Assembly (NCBI RefSeq): GCF_032854445.1
Contig: NC_088301.1
Span: 17,384,018-17,448,017 of the forward strand
From: Liolophura sinensis
Taxonomy: Eukaryota; Mollusca; Polyplacophora; Chitonida; Chitonidae
Reading direction: 5' to 3'
Length of the DNA stretch: 64,000 bases
A model generated the notes under the pieces. The model was not told the DNA's origin. It made no database searches and worked only from the letters and a program-made list of their open reading frames with translations. This document shows, piece by piece, positions 33,560 through 44,430 of this stretch (positions within the stretch are counted from its first letter, which is position 1; each line of letters begins with the position of its first letter). The translations under genes and the position numbers were made by a program.

Positions 33560-33801
33560 GAAATGTGGCATTTAACCAAAGCACGACGCAGTCTTCGGAT
33601 TATAGCGAGAGAGGGTTCAACTTCACCTCCGGACTCGCCGTTGATGGTAGGACTGGACATAAGCTTTTCACGAGACCATATACATGTACTCACACCAGAG
33701 AAAATCCACATCCGCGTTCTGGACGGTGACACTGGATGCACAGTACAACATCTATAGGTTCAGGATATATAACAGGGCTGATTATGCGTGTTCCGCTCCG
33801 T
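33560..33801 (+). CDS. Receptor exon: first half of an F5/8 type C (fucolectin-like) domain, 2-base frameshift
   Basis: After GATGGCAG the frame reads NVAFNQSTTQSSDYSE, then FTSGLAVDGRTGHKL and YTCTHTRENPHP, then, two bases out of frame, FWTVTLDAQYNIYRFRIYNR to CSAP, and a GTAAGT donor (33802). This is the typical N-terminal part of an F5/8C or fucolectin-related lectin domain (conserved AVDG, WTV-L). The 242-bp length is two over a multiple of three. Without the two extra bases near 33715 the exon is phase 1 to 1 like its neighbours. Either a recent mutation or a sequence error. Confidence 0.8.
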
Positions 33802-34188
33802 GTAAGTTAACTTTTTAGTGTCCTTAAAGAAGTTGACCTGGTCGAGAGTCCATGCATCTTATCTTCCTGTAATGAATCTCTAGTGAGGTTGCGGGCTCAA
33901 ATCTAGCCTTTGTTGTTCCATGTTGTGGTTTTAAGCCAGGTGGTTTGTCAATTACTTGCCAAGCTCCGCTGGATTTCCCAGGCTTTTTTCGAGGAATGAG
34001 TTCTTAATATCGAAACCAGTCATATGTAGTTTAACACTATGAATTTAAAAATGCGTTCTAATTTCATCTCCATGGCTAGAGCATTGAACTCCAAAATATT
34101 CATGCCTCAGCTTCCAGGTGTAGAACAAAGACGACCGGTTGAAAGAAACAAACTATAGTTCCAACAAATTTTGTTGTTTATTCTTCAG

Positions 34189-34398
34189 GTGGTCAACGAC
34201 TTAACGGCTTTTCTCTGTCCGTTGGAAATTCCTCCCAGAGTTACAAAATCTGTTACCAGGACAACACCACCGACAAAAATGGTCCCGGTGATATCATCAA
34301 CGGAGTTTGTAACGTCAGTGGTCCTGTGTTTGGGAACACTGTAAATATCTCGATAAACACTTCCGTACCCCTTACTTTGTGTGAAGTACAGATTTTTG
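34189..34398 (+). CDS. Receptor exon: second half of the F5/8C-like domain
   Basis: 210 bp, phase 1 to 1, between TTTATTCTTCAG and GTGAGT. Encodes GQRLNGFSLSVGNSS, ICYQDNTTD and VNISINTSVPLTLCEVQIFG, the conserved end of a fucolectin-type domain. Open and well bounded. Confidence 0.85.
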
Positions 34399-34604
34399 GT
34401 GAGTTTCTTAGACAACGAATAACGCCCTCTAATAGTGGTGAGAACGATTCCATACTTGTGAGATCACAAAACCACACAAGCAACTGGCTCTCATAAACCC
34501 AGCGGATGGTTAGGTTTGCCGTACCTACGACTTGAGTTTTCTCATGATGTTGTATATCAGACCGGGAAAGTTGAGTGTACGTTTTAACATCACCGATGCC
34601 GACC

Positions 34605-34700
34605 CGCCATGGACCGCTGGCGATAATGTATTTTATTGGCGGTGGACCGCTGGCGATAATGTATTTATCAGCGTTGGCCACTGGCAATAATGTATTTACA
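34605..34700. repeat. Three-unit tandem repeat (CCGCTGGCGATAATGTATTT)
   Basis: Three degenerate copies of a ~35-bp unit in an intron. The reverse translation at 34253-34687 is not a gene. Confidence 0.7.
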
Positions 34701-35072
34701 TATGAGCTAGAGGCTACGAAAAAAAAACATAACGTATTCGGTTGGTAAATATAGCGTTTTGTTATGCAAAAGCTTCTACTGAAAATGGTTGGAGTGAAAA
34801 AAACATCGGCAAGATTTCCAGAGTAAATCCCGGATCAGCAATGAGCTAGAGTAAAGAAAAGAGTGGAACTAAATATGTGTTAGATGTATTTGACTTATAA
34901 AAGGTACTGCATTGTCTTCTGATTGACGTGAGGACATGAAAATGACCTCACAGTCAATTTTTTATTTGACTTTCGCAATTTCTGTGTTTCCTGCACGTGT
35001 GTTAAGGTCCTATTAAAATAATTCGTAATGTGTAGGCCTGTTATGTAAGTTTGTTCATTGTGTATGTATCAG

Positions 35073-35223
35073 TATGTGCCCCCGGGACGTATGAACCAGA
35101 ATGCGAGAGCAGATGTGGGAACTGTGCTCAGGGACCGTCTGCATGTAACACAACATCGGGGGACTGTCCCAGAGAGAACACCCAGGTGCATGGAGGGATA
35201 CTCTGGTCTGAAATGTGACACAG
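35073..35223 (+). CDS. Receptor exon: EGF-like repeat, 1-base frameshift
   Basis: 151 bp between GTATGTATCAG and GTAATT. Encodes VCPPGTYEPECESRCGNC, then ACNTTSGDCPRE, and in the shifted frame CMEGYSGLKCDTG. Sister exons are exactly 150 bp. One extra base near AGAGAGAACA (35171-35180) breaks the frame. Confidence 0.8.
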
Positions 35224-35664
35224 GTAATTTTTAACATTTTATCGCTAGTTACAAACAAATGCTACATGTTCTTTTCGAATTTCTGTAAAGCAATTGAGCA
35301 AATTATGAGTGACATATTATAATCGCTTCCCATGAAATTCACCATTGGAGAATATTTTCCTCTCCATTTCTTGTTTATCATATGAGGAGGTTTTAATCCG
35401 GCAGGAACAATAAACAGTTATGTCATTCAAATATCGAGGTAATACATTACTTTGTAACATACTTCAACTTCTTGTACATAATTTTGGTGTTCTTTAGTTC
35501 CCACACATGTAGGATATCCTCAAAACGATCTGTCGGATGCTATGCTGTGGTAGTTTTATATAATGAGAAACTCATGTGTTTATCTTGAGAAAATCACATC
35601 ACATGCATTTCATATAAACCTTAAGTGCATTTTAAATACTGTATAAAATTACATGTACTCAGCC

Positions 35665-35935
35665 TGTGATGACCGCTTCGGTGGCCTAATAGTTACAGAG
35701 TTTGCCTTGAAGTCGGGAGTCACAGGATCAAACCTAGATCAAGTCATGTCAAAGGCTTTAAAAATGGATCTTGGGACTCTTGTCGCTCAGCACCGTTAGG
35801 TTAGAGGGGGGACAATCGACTGGTTGGACCAGTGTCCGTATAGTGTGACTGGGTCCGGTACGTGTGGCATGATACTGATCAGCGGCGGCAGCACTTTGGC
35901 AGCATGGACTAGCCATGCGACAAGATGAATACATT
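35665..35935 (+). mobile_element. V-type SINE, copy 3
   Basis: A tRNA-like head with GGTGGCCTAATAGTTACAGA and AGGATCAAACCTAG, then GACTGGTTGGACCAGTGTCC, GTGTGACTGGG and GCAGCACTTTGGCAGCATGG. Most complete of three copies. Confidence 0.7.
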
Positions 35936-36028
35936 ATATGTACATGTACACAAATCTAATGACTTCGTCGTCATATGGCTAAACAATGTTAAGTACATGT
36001 ACGACGTTTAACACCAAATGTACAAACA

Positions 36029-36176
36029 CATTGTAACCCTTGGACACACGAATCAGATTGTGAGATGAAATGTGGAAATTGCTCTAAAGTGACGGAGTCT
36101 GTGACGTTGCAGTCGGTTATTGCCCTGACCGGATACCAAGATGCATGCCGGGATACTTTAAGGTAACATGTGACAC
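36029..36176 (+). pseudogene. Decayed EGF-like exon (paralogue of 42683-42832)
   Basis: Keeps CNPWTHESDCEMKCGNCSK, but the acceptor reads ACACATTG in place of TTCAGATTG, the donor is altered, and the C-terminal half is scrambled by indels. Confidence 0.75.
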
Positions 36177-36419
36177 GTTTGGGTTTTATTGTTCTGACAT
36201 GCGATTACTATACATTTAGTGAACGATAAATTAAATGATTACAATTTAGAACATGGACACCGGCAATATGCTGGTCACAAACGTTGTGAGAACATTTTAG
36301 AACCAAGGAAATGTGTTCTCTTCGAGGTGATAACGATAACATTCAAAAGAGATCAACACTTTTACAGCCAGTTGTTAAGTCTATCAATTAAAGCACATTT
36401 AATCAGTCTATACCTTTAA

Positions 36420-36775
36420 TCTAGTGGGAATACACGTAATGGTAAAGGCTAATTCTCTTCAAATACTAAATTATAGGATCGCTGCTATCTCCAGCATGCA
36501 GCCAACACAATGGACTAAGGAATCCGGATGTAGAACTGAATGTCGAAGGATATCACCAAAATCTACACAGTTCAATACGATATGTTTGAAGTCGCATCAG
36601 GCATTTGATTCATCTTAATTTCATCTTGATACTACACCCACTTTGACTTACATTTTCAGGCTGCATGTATATTCTCTCTTCAGCGAGTTTTACTCTCTCC
36701 TTGCAGTATCGGTACTTATATATTTGAATTTTTGTGAATTTATCTCACGGCGAACAGAAACTGGCAAAATACCAG
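36420..36775. repeat. Conserved intron block, copy I
   Basis: ~350 bp aligning with 43120-43470 and 53280-53630 (for example CATGCAGCCAACACAATGGA and GGCTGCATGTATATT). In copies I and III a Harbinger element is inserted at the same CAG. Copy II is empty. Confidence 0.85.
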
Positions 36776-37915
36776 GGCCCGTATTCATAAAGATATTTAA
36801 ACATGTCTTGGTGTTCTTAAACCCACTAAAAAACTCTTAAATTGATAGAAAAACTTAAGTGCCATTTATGAAAAAAACGTAAGTGTTAAGAAATTCTTAA
36901 TTTCTAGGTGTGCCCATGACCACTTTTATCTTTTTGTTAAATTCTTAAGTAGTTTTTAACCAACAAACACATGGGGGACCGTTTAACGAAATTGTTCGAA
37001 CGAATATATTGACAGAGAGCTCTTAGATAGGTTTCGTCTGGATGCTGCACAGGAATTTGGTACATCGAATCACTAGTTAGGGATAACGTTGTGAGTGGAT
37101 GGAAAAGAAACTGTGCATTTAATCCAATGCAAAAAGTGGTTAATTACTCTTTGTTGTTTGGCAACTAGAAAATGCAGCTATGCAATAGTGATGACATTGG
37201 AGTCTAACAGCCGACTGTATCTAGGGCTATCACAGCTACCGTTCGAAGCAGTTTTCGTTTTATTCGTGTTCCACTAACAGCTCGCGAGATCCGAGAAAAA
37301 CAGGAAGCGTTCTACGCTGTTGCCATATTTCCAAGGATTCTAGGGTCTATTGATGGGACACACGTACAAATCACTGCTCTTCGCACATATGAAACGAAAT
37401 TGTTAATCTGCACCAATACCACAGTATTAACGTTTAACTTGTTGTCGATGCGAAGTACAACATTCTGGACATTGTCTGAAAATGGTCAGGGGCTTAAACA
37501 TGACGCTCGAATTCTGCCACACTCATCCACACTCATCTGATCGGAGATAGCTGGTACCCATCTAAACGCTGGCTTCTTACCCCTTTCCTCAGGTTACAAC
37601 CCGGCCCCTCAGACAAATTATAAGAGGTATATAATTAAAATATCTCCTAGTTGAACTTTGTACCGCGACCACAGAGTTGTTTCCCTTAATATTCATTAGC
37701 CGTGCATTTGCTTTTCTATAGGTGGTAAATGCTCGGAATCTTTTGTGGAAAAAAGATATATCCTCATTTATAAACACTTGAGTTTCTATAAAGAGGAATA
37801 ATTACTGAAATGTAAACATTACAAGAGTTTATCGTAAAGTTCAAAACATTTAAGGTAATTCATCCAATTTTCCCCTGCAGTATTTGAGCTATACTTATAT
37901 TCTTCAAAAAGGCTC
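36776..37915 (+). mobile_element. Harbinger element, copy 1 (truncated), with decayed HARBI1-type transposase
   Basis: Starts at terminal repeat GGCCCGTATTCATAAA. Reading across frames gives ATRKMQLCNSDDIGVSQ, REIREKQEAFYAVA, ILGSIDGTHVQITAL, NAKYNILD-like and ILPHSS fragments, then WYPSKRWLLTPF. These are the blocks of a HARBI1 (DDE_4) transposase with its first two acidic motifs. Many stops and frameshifts. The element is cut at ~37915, where a DIRS sequence begins. Confidence 0.8.
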
Positions 37916-39545
37916 ATGGGGAGGCACAAGAGCAATCAATATTGCCGTCTTGATGGTAAGATCTTTGAGTGTAATAAATTTAACTGGCGATAAAGTTTTA
38001 ATGAACCGTAACACGTTAATAACACGCCATATTTCTGAATATAATTGGGTAAGGAGGCCGGACATTGAAGACGGTCAACATAGATTTTATTTCTAAAGGA
38101 TGTTCCAGATGTGTGTCGTTTACAAACCTACATAACATCTCCTGGCACTGGATCTGTTTGTTGCCTATTGCAAAACTCCGCCCACCTGGACACATATGTG
38201 TTGTGTTGTTTATGAGTTCCTGGTTTCCAGGAAAATGCAGGATGAAATCGGCAGCGTGTGTTGAAATGTTCTGGTTTATAACAGATCTCCTGACAATCTG
38301 GATGCTAAGAATGTCAGTTTCCCTGAAGGGGTGCAGGGCTGAGCTGTGGGAAAAAGTCAGTAGATCCGACCTTGTGGGAGAAACAATGGTACTGCTGTCA
38401 GTATGTGCAGCAGGGTAGAAAACCAGGTTTTTATAAGCCAGGCATGGGGTATTAGGAGGCCGTTCTCCCCGTCTTCGCTAATCTTTTGTAGACACGCTAG
38501 GATGAGGCTGAAAGGTTAAAATGGGTATAAATAAATCTTAGGCCAAGACACTGTAAAAGCATTTACATGAACAGTATGCGAATCTCTTTGGCAAGAGACA
38601 TACTTGTCCAACTTTAGCATTTAGACGAGATACAAGCAAATCGATCTTCGGCTTCCCAAACCTCATCACAATTTTCTAATAGACACCTGTGTGTAACGCC
38701 CACTCTGTGCGATCATAGAAATTTCTATTCTTGAAGTCTGTCGTTTGATGAGTCTTTTCAGGTTTGTTCTTAGATGTGTTGATAGACCGAGACCCAAATG
38801 TCTCTTGAAATACACCAGTTCCACATTTGTAAATCAGGTCATTAAACAGGATTGACGTTGTTCTTCCATGCGATTGACATGACCTCACAGCATTAGTATA
38901 ACCCACGAGTAACTTGATATGAATATATTTGTCAGTCTTAGTAGAAGTACTCAGCGCCAAATATCTTCACAGTAATTCCAAATAATTTATATTTTCAGTT
39001 TTCTAAACAAGCACCTCAAAGTAGAGTGGAATCTTCGCAACTTACTGTTTTTGAGGCTGATTTGCGAAATAAGTGAAGTTTCTGACAATGCAGTTCCTCA
39101 GCCCACTAGTATAGCTCCGTTTTTATTTATCCATTAATTTTTGATTAAAGCATCATAATCACCCCACTTTGACGGCATTTGTATTAGTTCCTTTCTAAGC
39201 TTCTGTTCTGTGGCGTATTTGACCCCAGAACAAAAAGAAACCATGGTACCGATTAGAGATGCTAACTGTGGAATTTTGGTTCTTTCATGAGTGAGGAATG
39301 AAGGGGATCTATCTACCAAAATGTCTGCCTCTCTCTTTATCATTGTAACTTCCATTTTCACCGTATCATTATGAAAACCTAGATGGTTTATTTGTAACCT
39401 TAGTTCTAAGCAAGGTTTTTCAATATTGATAGTAAATTCTAGAGAATGAAACAGCAAGTTGATTTCAAATTTTGCCATAACATCACAAAACAGCTACCCA
39501 AAATATGCTGTCATGTATGTTTATAGGTTATTGGAATGTGTGGCC
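37916..39545 (-). mobile_element. DIRS-like retrotransposon fragment, copy 1
   Basis: On the minus strand: end of RT palm/thumb and connection (39478-39134: LQINHLGFHNDTVKMEV, IPQLASLIGTMVS, GDYDALI), RNase H end (38960-38676: LLV..TNAVRSCQSHGRTTSI LFNDLIYK; EWALH), then the DIRS-specific linker (KPQIDLL), then the start of the tyrosine recombinase (YSEIWRVINVLRFIKTLSP). Several frameshifts. Both the RT N terminus and the recombinase C terminus are missing. Homologous with 51200-53255. Confidence 0.8.
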
Positions 39546-39592
39546 CTGTATGGACGAGTCCATACAAGACTATACAATCCAATAACCTATTT
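39520..39592. repeat. Nested inverted repeat
   Basis: ATAGGTTATTGGA at the left pairs with TCCAATAACCTAT at the right. Inside it TGTATGGAC pairs with GTCCATACA. The left half also ends the DIRS copy at 53215-53255. The right half abuts the Crypton-like element. Confidence 0.75.
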
Positions 39593-40625
39593 ATTATACA
39601 CCCACTTGTAAAAAACGTAAGTAAATAAAGTCGAACGCTAAACAAATTGGGTAAAACCATGCTAATTATTTCATATCGCGTAACAATAGCCGATAGCCGG
39701 TTACTGATGAATATGGAATATTGAATGGAGCACTTTCATTGGCTGACGGAAAACTGGGTCAGGCGCACATGGTCGAAGCAGTGGTTTACAAACAGAAGTG
39801 TAAAGAAAAGGAATGCAGACGTTTTAGAGAAAATTAAAAGTGCAGTTATTGAAAACTGCTCCACCGAACAGACTAGTGTAATCTTTACAGGATGAGGGCG
39901 AAAGAGAAGTAGAGTTTGCTGACACAGTTAGCTGATTATCCTGGGGATTCTGTGCGGAAGTTGATGGAATCGGAGTCGTGAAAACTTCATTTGTGTGCAC
40001 TTGAACTGACCGGCCAGGAAGTGGAAGCGCGGGAGATGGTTGACTGAAGGCGCGATTGCCCTGAAGTAAACTCGACATTTGCTTCTGCTTTACGTGATCT
40101 AATTTAGAATCATACTCCTGGATGCTAGCAAGGGATTTGTGTCCGGTGACCTGCAAAATTTTATGTGCAGTGACGCCAGATTTTACAAGGGTTTGGGCGG
40201 TTGTTTTTCGGACCGAGTGATTAGTTTTCCGGCCCTTCAATCTAGCAGCCTCGGCTGCCCTCTTCATTAGCTTTCCCAAACGATGCTCTCCCATTGGAGT
40301 GGAGTAATACCACACAGCTGCATTAGGTTTGAGGCGACATTCGGGAACTGGTGTGAGGTAGAACGGGCTTCTAAAATGTTCTCCAGCTCTTGGTCATTAA
40401 ATGGCAAAATCAAGTAGCATGCAAATTTCAGCGTCGGTGTGATCAAAGTAAGAATGTGATTGATCGGAAGCCATGCTTGTTGTGTCGTCTGCTTGTTGAC
40501 AAACAAAATGTAGTCCGTGCGTGTGACGTCACAGTTACAACTGTCCAATATATTAAACATATTGGGCAGTTGTGTTTATTATATAACATAGTAGGCGCTG
40601 GACACTTAGGTGTATAATAAAACCA
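39592..40625 (-). mobile_element. Crypton-like element fragment with terminal inverted similarity
   Basis: ~1.03 kb bounded by ATTATACACCCACTTG on the left and, inverted, ATTATACACCTAAGTG on the right. It encodes part of a tyrosine recombinase on the minus strand. A second palindrome (ACAACTGTCCAATAT / ATATTGGGCAGTTGT, 40537-40572) lies near the right end. Whether the terminal similarity is a true TIR is uncertain, since canonical Cryptons lack one. Confidence 0.5.
39824..40315 (-). pseudogene. Crypton-type tyrosine recombinase, C-terminal part
   Basis: Reads VWYYSTPMGEHRLGKLMKRA (from one frame upstream), then GRKTNHSVRKTTAQTLVKSG and ILQVTGHKSLASIQEYDS, then a Ser/Pro-rich tail. H-x-x-R, the GH block and the terminal Tyr of the tyrosine-recombinase active site are all present. 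The N-terminal half with the first catalytic Arg is not seen. An upstream frame (40560-40267) covers only part of the preceding region, so the gene is incomplete. Confidence 0.75.
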
Positions 40626-40724
40626 CATAAGACATTTTGTTCTTCATACGTATATTGAGGTTGTATTAAAAATATCATGATGTGTAGGCCTATTTTATTA
40701 GTTGTTGATTATGTATGTATAAAG

Positions 40725-40774
40725 TATGTGCCCCCGGGACGTATGGACCAGACCGTGGGAAGAGATGTGGGAAC
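40725..40774 (+). pseudogene. Truncated EGF exon (paralogue of 35073-35223)
   Basis: VCPPGTYGPDRGKRCGNF, then the match breaks at a T-run. The intron upstream also matches that of 35073. Confidence 0.8.
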
Positions 40775-41210
40775 TTTTTTTTTTGACAGGAACAATGGCC
40801 AGTTATGTTAGCCCAAGCTCGAGTTAATACAAAACAATATATTACCATAACAAAAAAAACTTTAAGTTAAAACTACTTTAACATCTTGTACATTATGTTG
40901 GTGTTCTTCATTTCCCACACATGTCGGATGTTCTCAAAATCATCTGTCGGATGTATGATATGGTACTTTAATTAATGAGAACACAGATGTTTAGTGTTTT
41001 AAAAGAGAGTCACATGAAGTGTATTTTATCAGTCGTAATTTTATATTCAATATTATATGAAATGTATATGCATATCAGCCAAAAAACTAAGCGCCATATC
41101 AACCCAGTAATTTAAATGGGTCAAATCAACATTTACAATGCATGATGAGCTACAGAAATCTAACCTGACATGTATGATAAAGGTTGATTCTGAGTGCTTC
41201 CGAATTTTAG

Positions 41211-41407
41211 TTTTGGGTCAGCTGTGTGGAAAGGATAACATTTTGGCTGACATGCTGTCTAGAGCTTCAATGAGATTTGTATTTACTATTGGAATTATTT
41301 ATGTTGGTTTGTATATTATTGTCAGTTGTGTTATTTGTCTAGTTTGTTCAAATATACGTATTGGACTTTTTAAGCGTCTGCGTATTTCTTTTTTGGATCA
41401 TGTGTGA
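41211..41407 (+). pseudogene. Start of the short EGF exon fused to a retroelement RNase H end
   Basis: The first ~19 bases (TTTTGGGTCAGCTGTGTGG) match exon 32005. Then sequence encoding GKDNILADMLSRAS follows, the usual end of RNase H in a Gypsy/BEL-type Pol, running on to a hydrophobic stretch and stop at 41407. The upstream intron (41030-41200) matches 31890-32000. A piece of LTR retrotransposon therefore replaced the rest of this exon. Confidence 0.65.
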
Positions 41408-41996
41408 CGCCTGTCGTCGATCTAAGAGTTAAACAAGCCAGTTGTTTTTCATCTTTACTCTCCGATAGCGTTACTTTTACAAACGTCAAAGCTACAGGTA
41501 AAACAATGCCCAGGTGTTTTGAGCTTATTTTGTTTTAGCCCTATGCTAAAAACGAAACAAAACTGTTTATTTATATGCACATACTTGTACAAAGCACCTC
41601 CTAAAGATTCCGGTAAGATTCCCATCTAAAAACCTTCCTGGAATTTGGATATGACTATGAGTTTAGTGTGATAATTTGGAAACCCAGCGACAGGGGGCAA
41701 TTGGCTACAGGACAAAACACGTACACCCCTGCTTTACTCTCCTAGTTGCTTGTTGCATAGCAGAAGGCAGTACTCTCTAAAACGACACAATGACATGTGG
41801 AAACAATAACATGTGTATCTGTTAGACATAATTTAGGTAACGTTGAAAATTAGAAAATTTTAGTATTGGTAGTAGTTACACAAATTATGTGAAGTACGTT
41901 TAACAAAATTATGTGTATGTGCCGCGCACATATACAGCATCATTTTTAAAAAGCATCCATTTAATATCTATACATGTATTCTTCTTTGTGTAAAAG

Positions 41997-42146
41997 TATG
42001 TACCAATGGGACATATGGACCAGACTGCAAGAAGAGGTGTGGGAACTGTAAAGAGGGACTGTTAGTGTGTAAGAAAACATCCGGGCACTGTCCACAGACA
42101 TCGCCCATTTGCAGACCAGGATTCTTGCCTCCAACATGTGAAACAA
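41997..42146 (+). CDS. Receptor exon: EGF-like repeat (intact)
   Basis: 150 bp, phase 1 to 1, between TGTGTAAAAG and GTTAGT. Encodes VCTNGTYGPDCKKRCGNC, LLVCKKTSGHCPQTSPIC and GFLPPTCET. Eight Cys with MEGF-type spacing. Open. Confidence 0.85.
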
Positions 42147-42403
42147 GTTAGTTTCATTTGATTTGATCGCCAGTTACAATCAAATGCTTTATTTTGCTTT
42201 CACTGACATTGTTTCCAGCAGAAACAGTGGACAGTTGTTAGTCGTAGCCCGCTGTTATACAGAAGAATGTGTTACTTTTCTAAAACATTTCAACTTCTTG
42301 TATGTACTGTTGGTGTTCTTCATTTCGCTTGTAAATGTTGAATGTTCTCAACATTTTTTCTCACTTATGTCATATGTTGATCTTATTTTGTGAAATCATA
42401 GGC

Positions 42404-42562
42404 CGTACGTGGAAAGGTCTGCCAGCAACCTGCGGATGGTCGTGGGTTTCTTCCGGGCTGTGCCCGGTTTCCACCCACCATAATGCTGGCCGCCGTCGTA
42501 TAAATGAAATATTCTTGAGTACTGCGTAAAACACCAATCAAATAAATAAATAAATAAATCAA
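42404..42562 (+). mobile_element. SINE 3' half
   Basis: From GTACGTGGAAAGGTCTGCCA to ATTCTTGAGTACTGCGTAAA and an AAATAAAT tail. Lies in the intron between two EGF exons. Confidence 0.8.
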
Positions 42563-42682
42563 TGAAATCACAGGTTTTTATCTTCTTAAGCGACAGTAAA
42601 TATTGTACAATTTATGTAAGCCTCATTTGTATTTAAAGATATGAAATTTACTTCAGGCTGGGATGTTTCGTATTTCCTTCAG

Positions 42683-42832
42683 ATTGTAAACCTGGGACAT
42701 ATGGATCACATTGTGAGAGAAAATGTGGTCATTGCTCAGAGGGGGAGTCTGTATGTGACGTTACGATCGGTCATTGCCCTGACCGAAAGCCCAGATGCTC
42801 ACCTGGATACTCCGGTGTGGCATGTGACACAG
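42683..42832 (+). CDS. Receptor exon: EGF-like repeat (intact)
   Basis: 150 bp, phase 1 to 1, between TTTCCTTCAG and GTCGGT. Encodes DCKPGTYGSHCERKCGHC, SVCDVTIGHCPDRKPRC and GYSGVACDTG. Intact, same Cys pattern as 41997-42146. Such repeats in MEGF10-like or scavenger receptor F proteins act outside the cell in ligand binding. The ligand here is unknown. Confidence 0.87.
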
Positions 42833-43119
42833 GTCGGTATCATCATTGTCACATGTTCATCCCTTGCACTACTATACATTAAGCGAATGGTAGATGAAAA
42901 GATATTATATTAGAACGTAAAAACCGGCAATGTGATAGGCCACAACGTGATGATAACATTTTAGAACAAAGAAAGTGTGTTCTCGTCGAGGTGAGAATAA
43001 TAATATTCAAAATTAAACGTGAAATAAAACAGAAAAGACCAACAATTTTACAGCCATTGATAACTCTATCAGTTGCAATAAAAATGAAACACTTTTAAAT
43101 ATTCTATATTTTTAATATT

Positions 43120-43475
43120 CTAGAAATACACATTATGGTACAGGCTAATACTCTTCCAATACTAAATGGCAGGATCGCTGGTATCACCTGCATGCAGCCA
43201 ACTCAATGGACTAAACGATTGGGGTGTAGAACTGCATGTCAAAGAATATCAGCAGAATCCACATAGTCCAATAAAATATGTGTGATGTCGCATCCGGCAT
43301 TTGGTTCACCTTGATTTCGTCTTTATACTACACCCACCTTGACATACATTTTCAGGCTGCATGTATATTTTCTCTTCAGCAATTTTTTCTCTCTCTCCTT
43401 GCTGTTCTTTTATATTTTAATTTTGTGAATTTATCTCACGGCGAACAGAAATTGGCAAAATGCCAGGCATCCATG
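43120..43475. repeat. Conserved intron block, copy II (empty Harbinger site)
   Basis: Aligns with 36420-36775 and 53280-53630 and continues straight through AAAATGCCAGGCATCCATGC, where the other two copies carry Harbinger DNA. Confidence 0.85.
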
Positions 43476-43870
43476 CGTTGAAATAGACGTGTATTAGGCG
43501 TCAACCGAAGTGGTGTTCCGTGCAAATAATTACAATGTAAAAAACATATAGAGTAAACCCAGAAAGTCGACTAAAGTGTGGTACCTGGCAAATGGTTACA
43601 CTTAACGTTTTAATGATGCATGAAAGACGCAGTCAGTATAAAAATTGTTGACAATAATACAGCTTTCCTTAGCTTTTGGTAAAATTTGGTTTCCAACAAA
43701 TGTATGTGTTATTTTGTACATCAAAAAGACAAAACTACATAGCCTTAAACAACTTATATGGAAGCTTTCTACAAATTCCACCACAAGTGCATGGAATAAA
43801 AAATAGGAAAAAATCAAATAATATTATTAAAAAAATAATAATGCCGCCTATGAAATGACGTGCTTTGCAG

Positions 43871-44023
43871 AATGTAGAAACAACACGTGGGGGAAAGAAT
43901 TGCCAAGAGACATGTGGAAACTGTTACAACACAACTGAGTGTAACGCTGTCACTGGTGAATGCCCTGTAGCGACGGGAATCCCCGGTGTGACCTCGGATA
44001 TACCGGAACTGATTGTGTAAAAG
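43871..44023 (+). pseudogene. EGF-like exon with two small frameshifts
   Basis: Good splice sites (TGCTTTGCAG and GTGAGT). Across frames: CRNNTWG, NCQETCGNCYNTTECNAVTG, then CDLGYTGTDCVK. Frame slips occur near GTGGGGGAAA and near GACGGGAATC, so total length is 153, not 150. Could be a real exon with sequence errors. Confidence 0.7.
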
Positions 44024-44430
44024 GTGAGTATGCTGTTATTTAGCGTTCTGCACTTTTCCGCCTTTTCTTGAACTAAGTTGTTGAAAGTATGTTTCAAAAA
44101 GAAAGACACCAATTTTAACCCTTTGTTAGTTCAGCTTAACTACCCTATAATATGGAATATATATGTCTGACTGGCATTGGTGACCTTTCCTACACTTTTC
44201 TTTTGAGGCTGTCCAGGAGAGAATCATTAATGTTACTCTGTGCTTCTTCAAAAACAACGGTGCAAGATTTGTGGATTATATGTTACTATTCCTGTAACAC
44301 TTATAGCTTTGCAATTTACGTTTCCCGTGAAAAAAATAGGTACACGTGTATGTACCCCTTAAACAAAAACTATGTACATTTTAAGGCTCACAGGGCCCAC
44401 TAATGGTTGGCAATGTTACCGCATTGTATA

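Noticed and set aside
34253-34687. 144-codon ORF on -
   Set aside because: Antisense to the F5/8C exon and an intronic tandem repeat.
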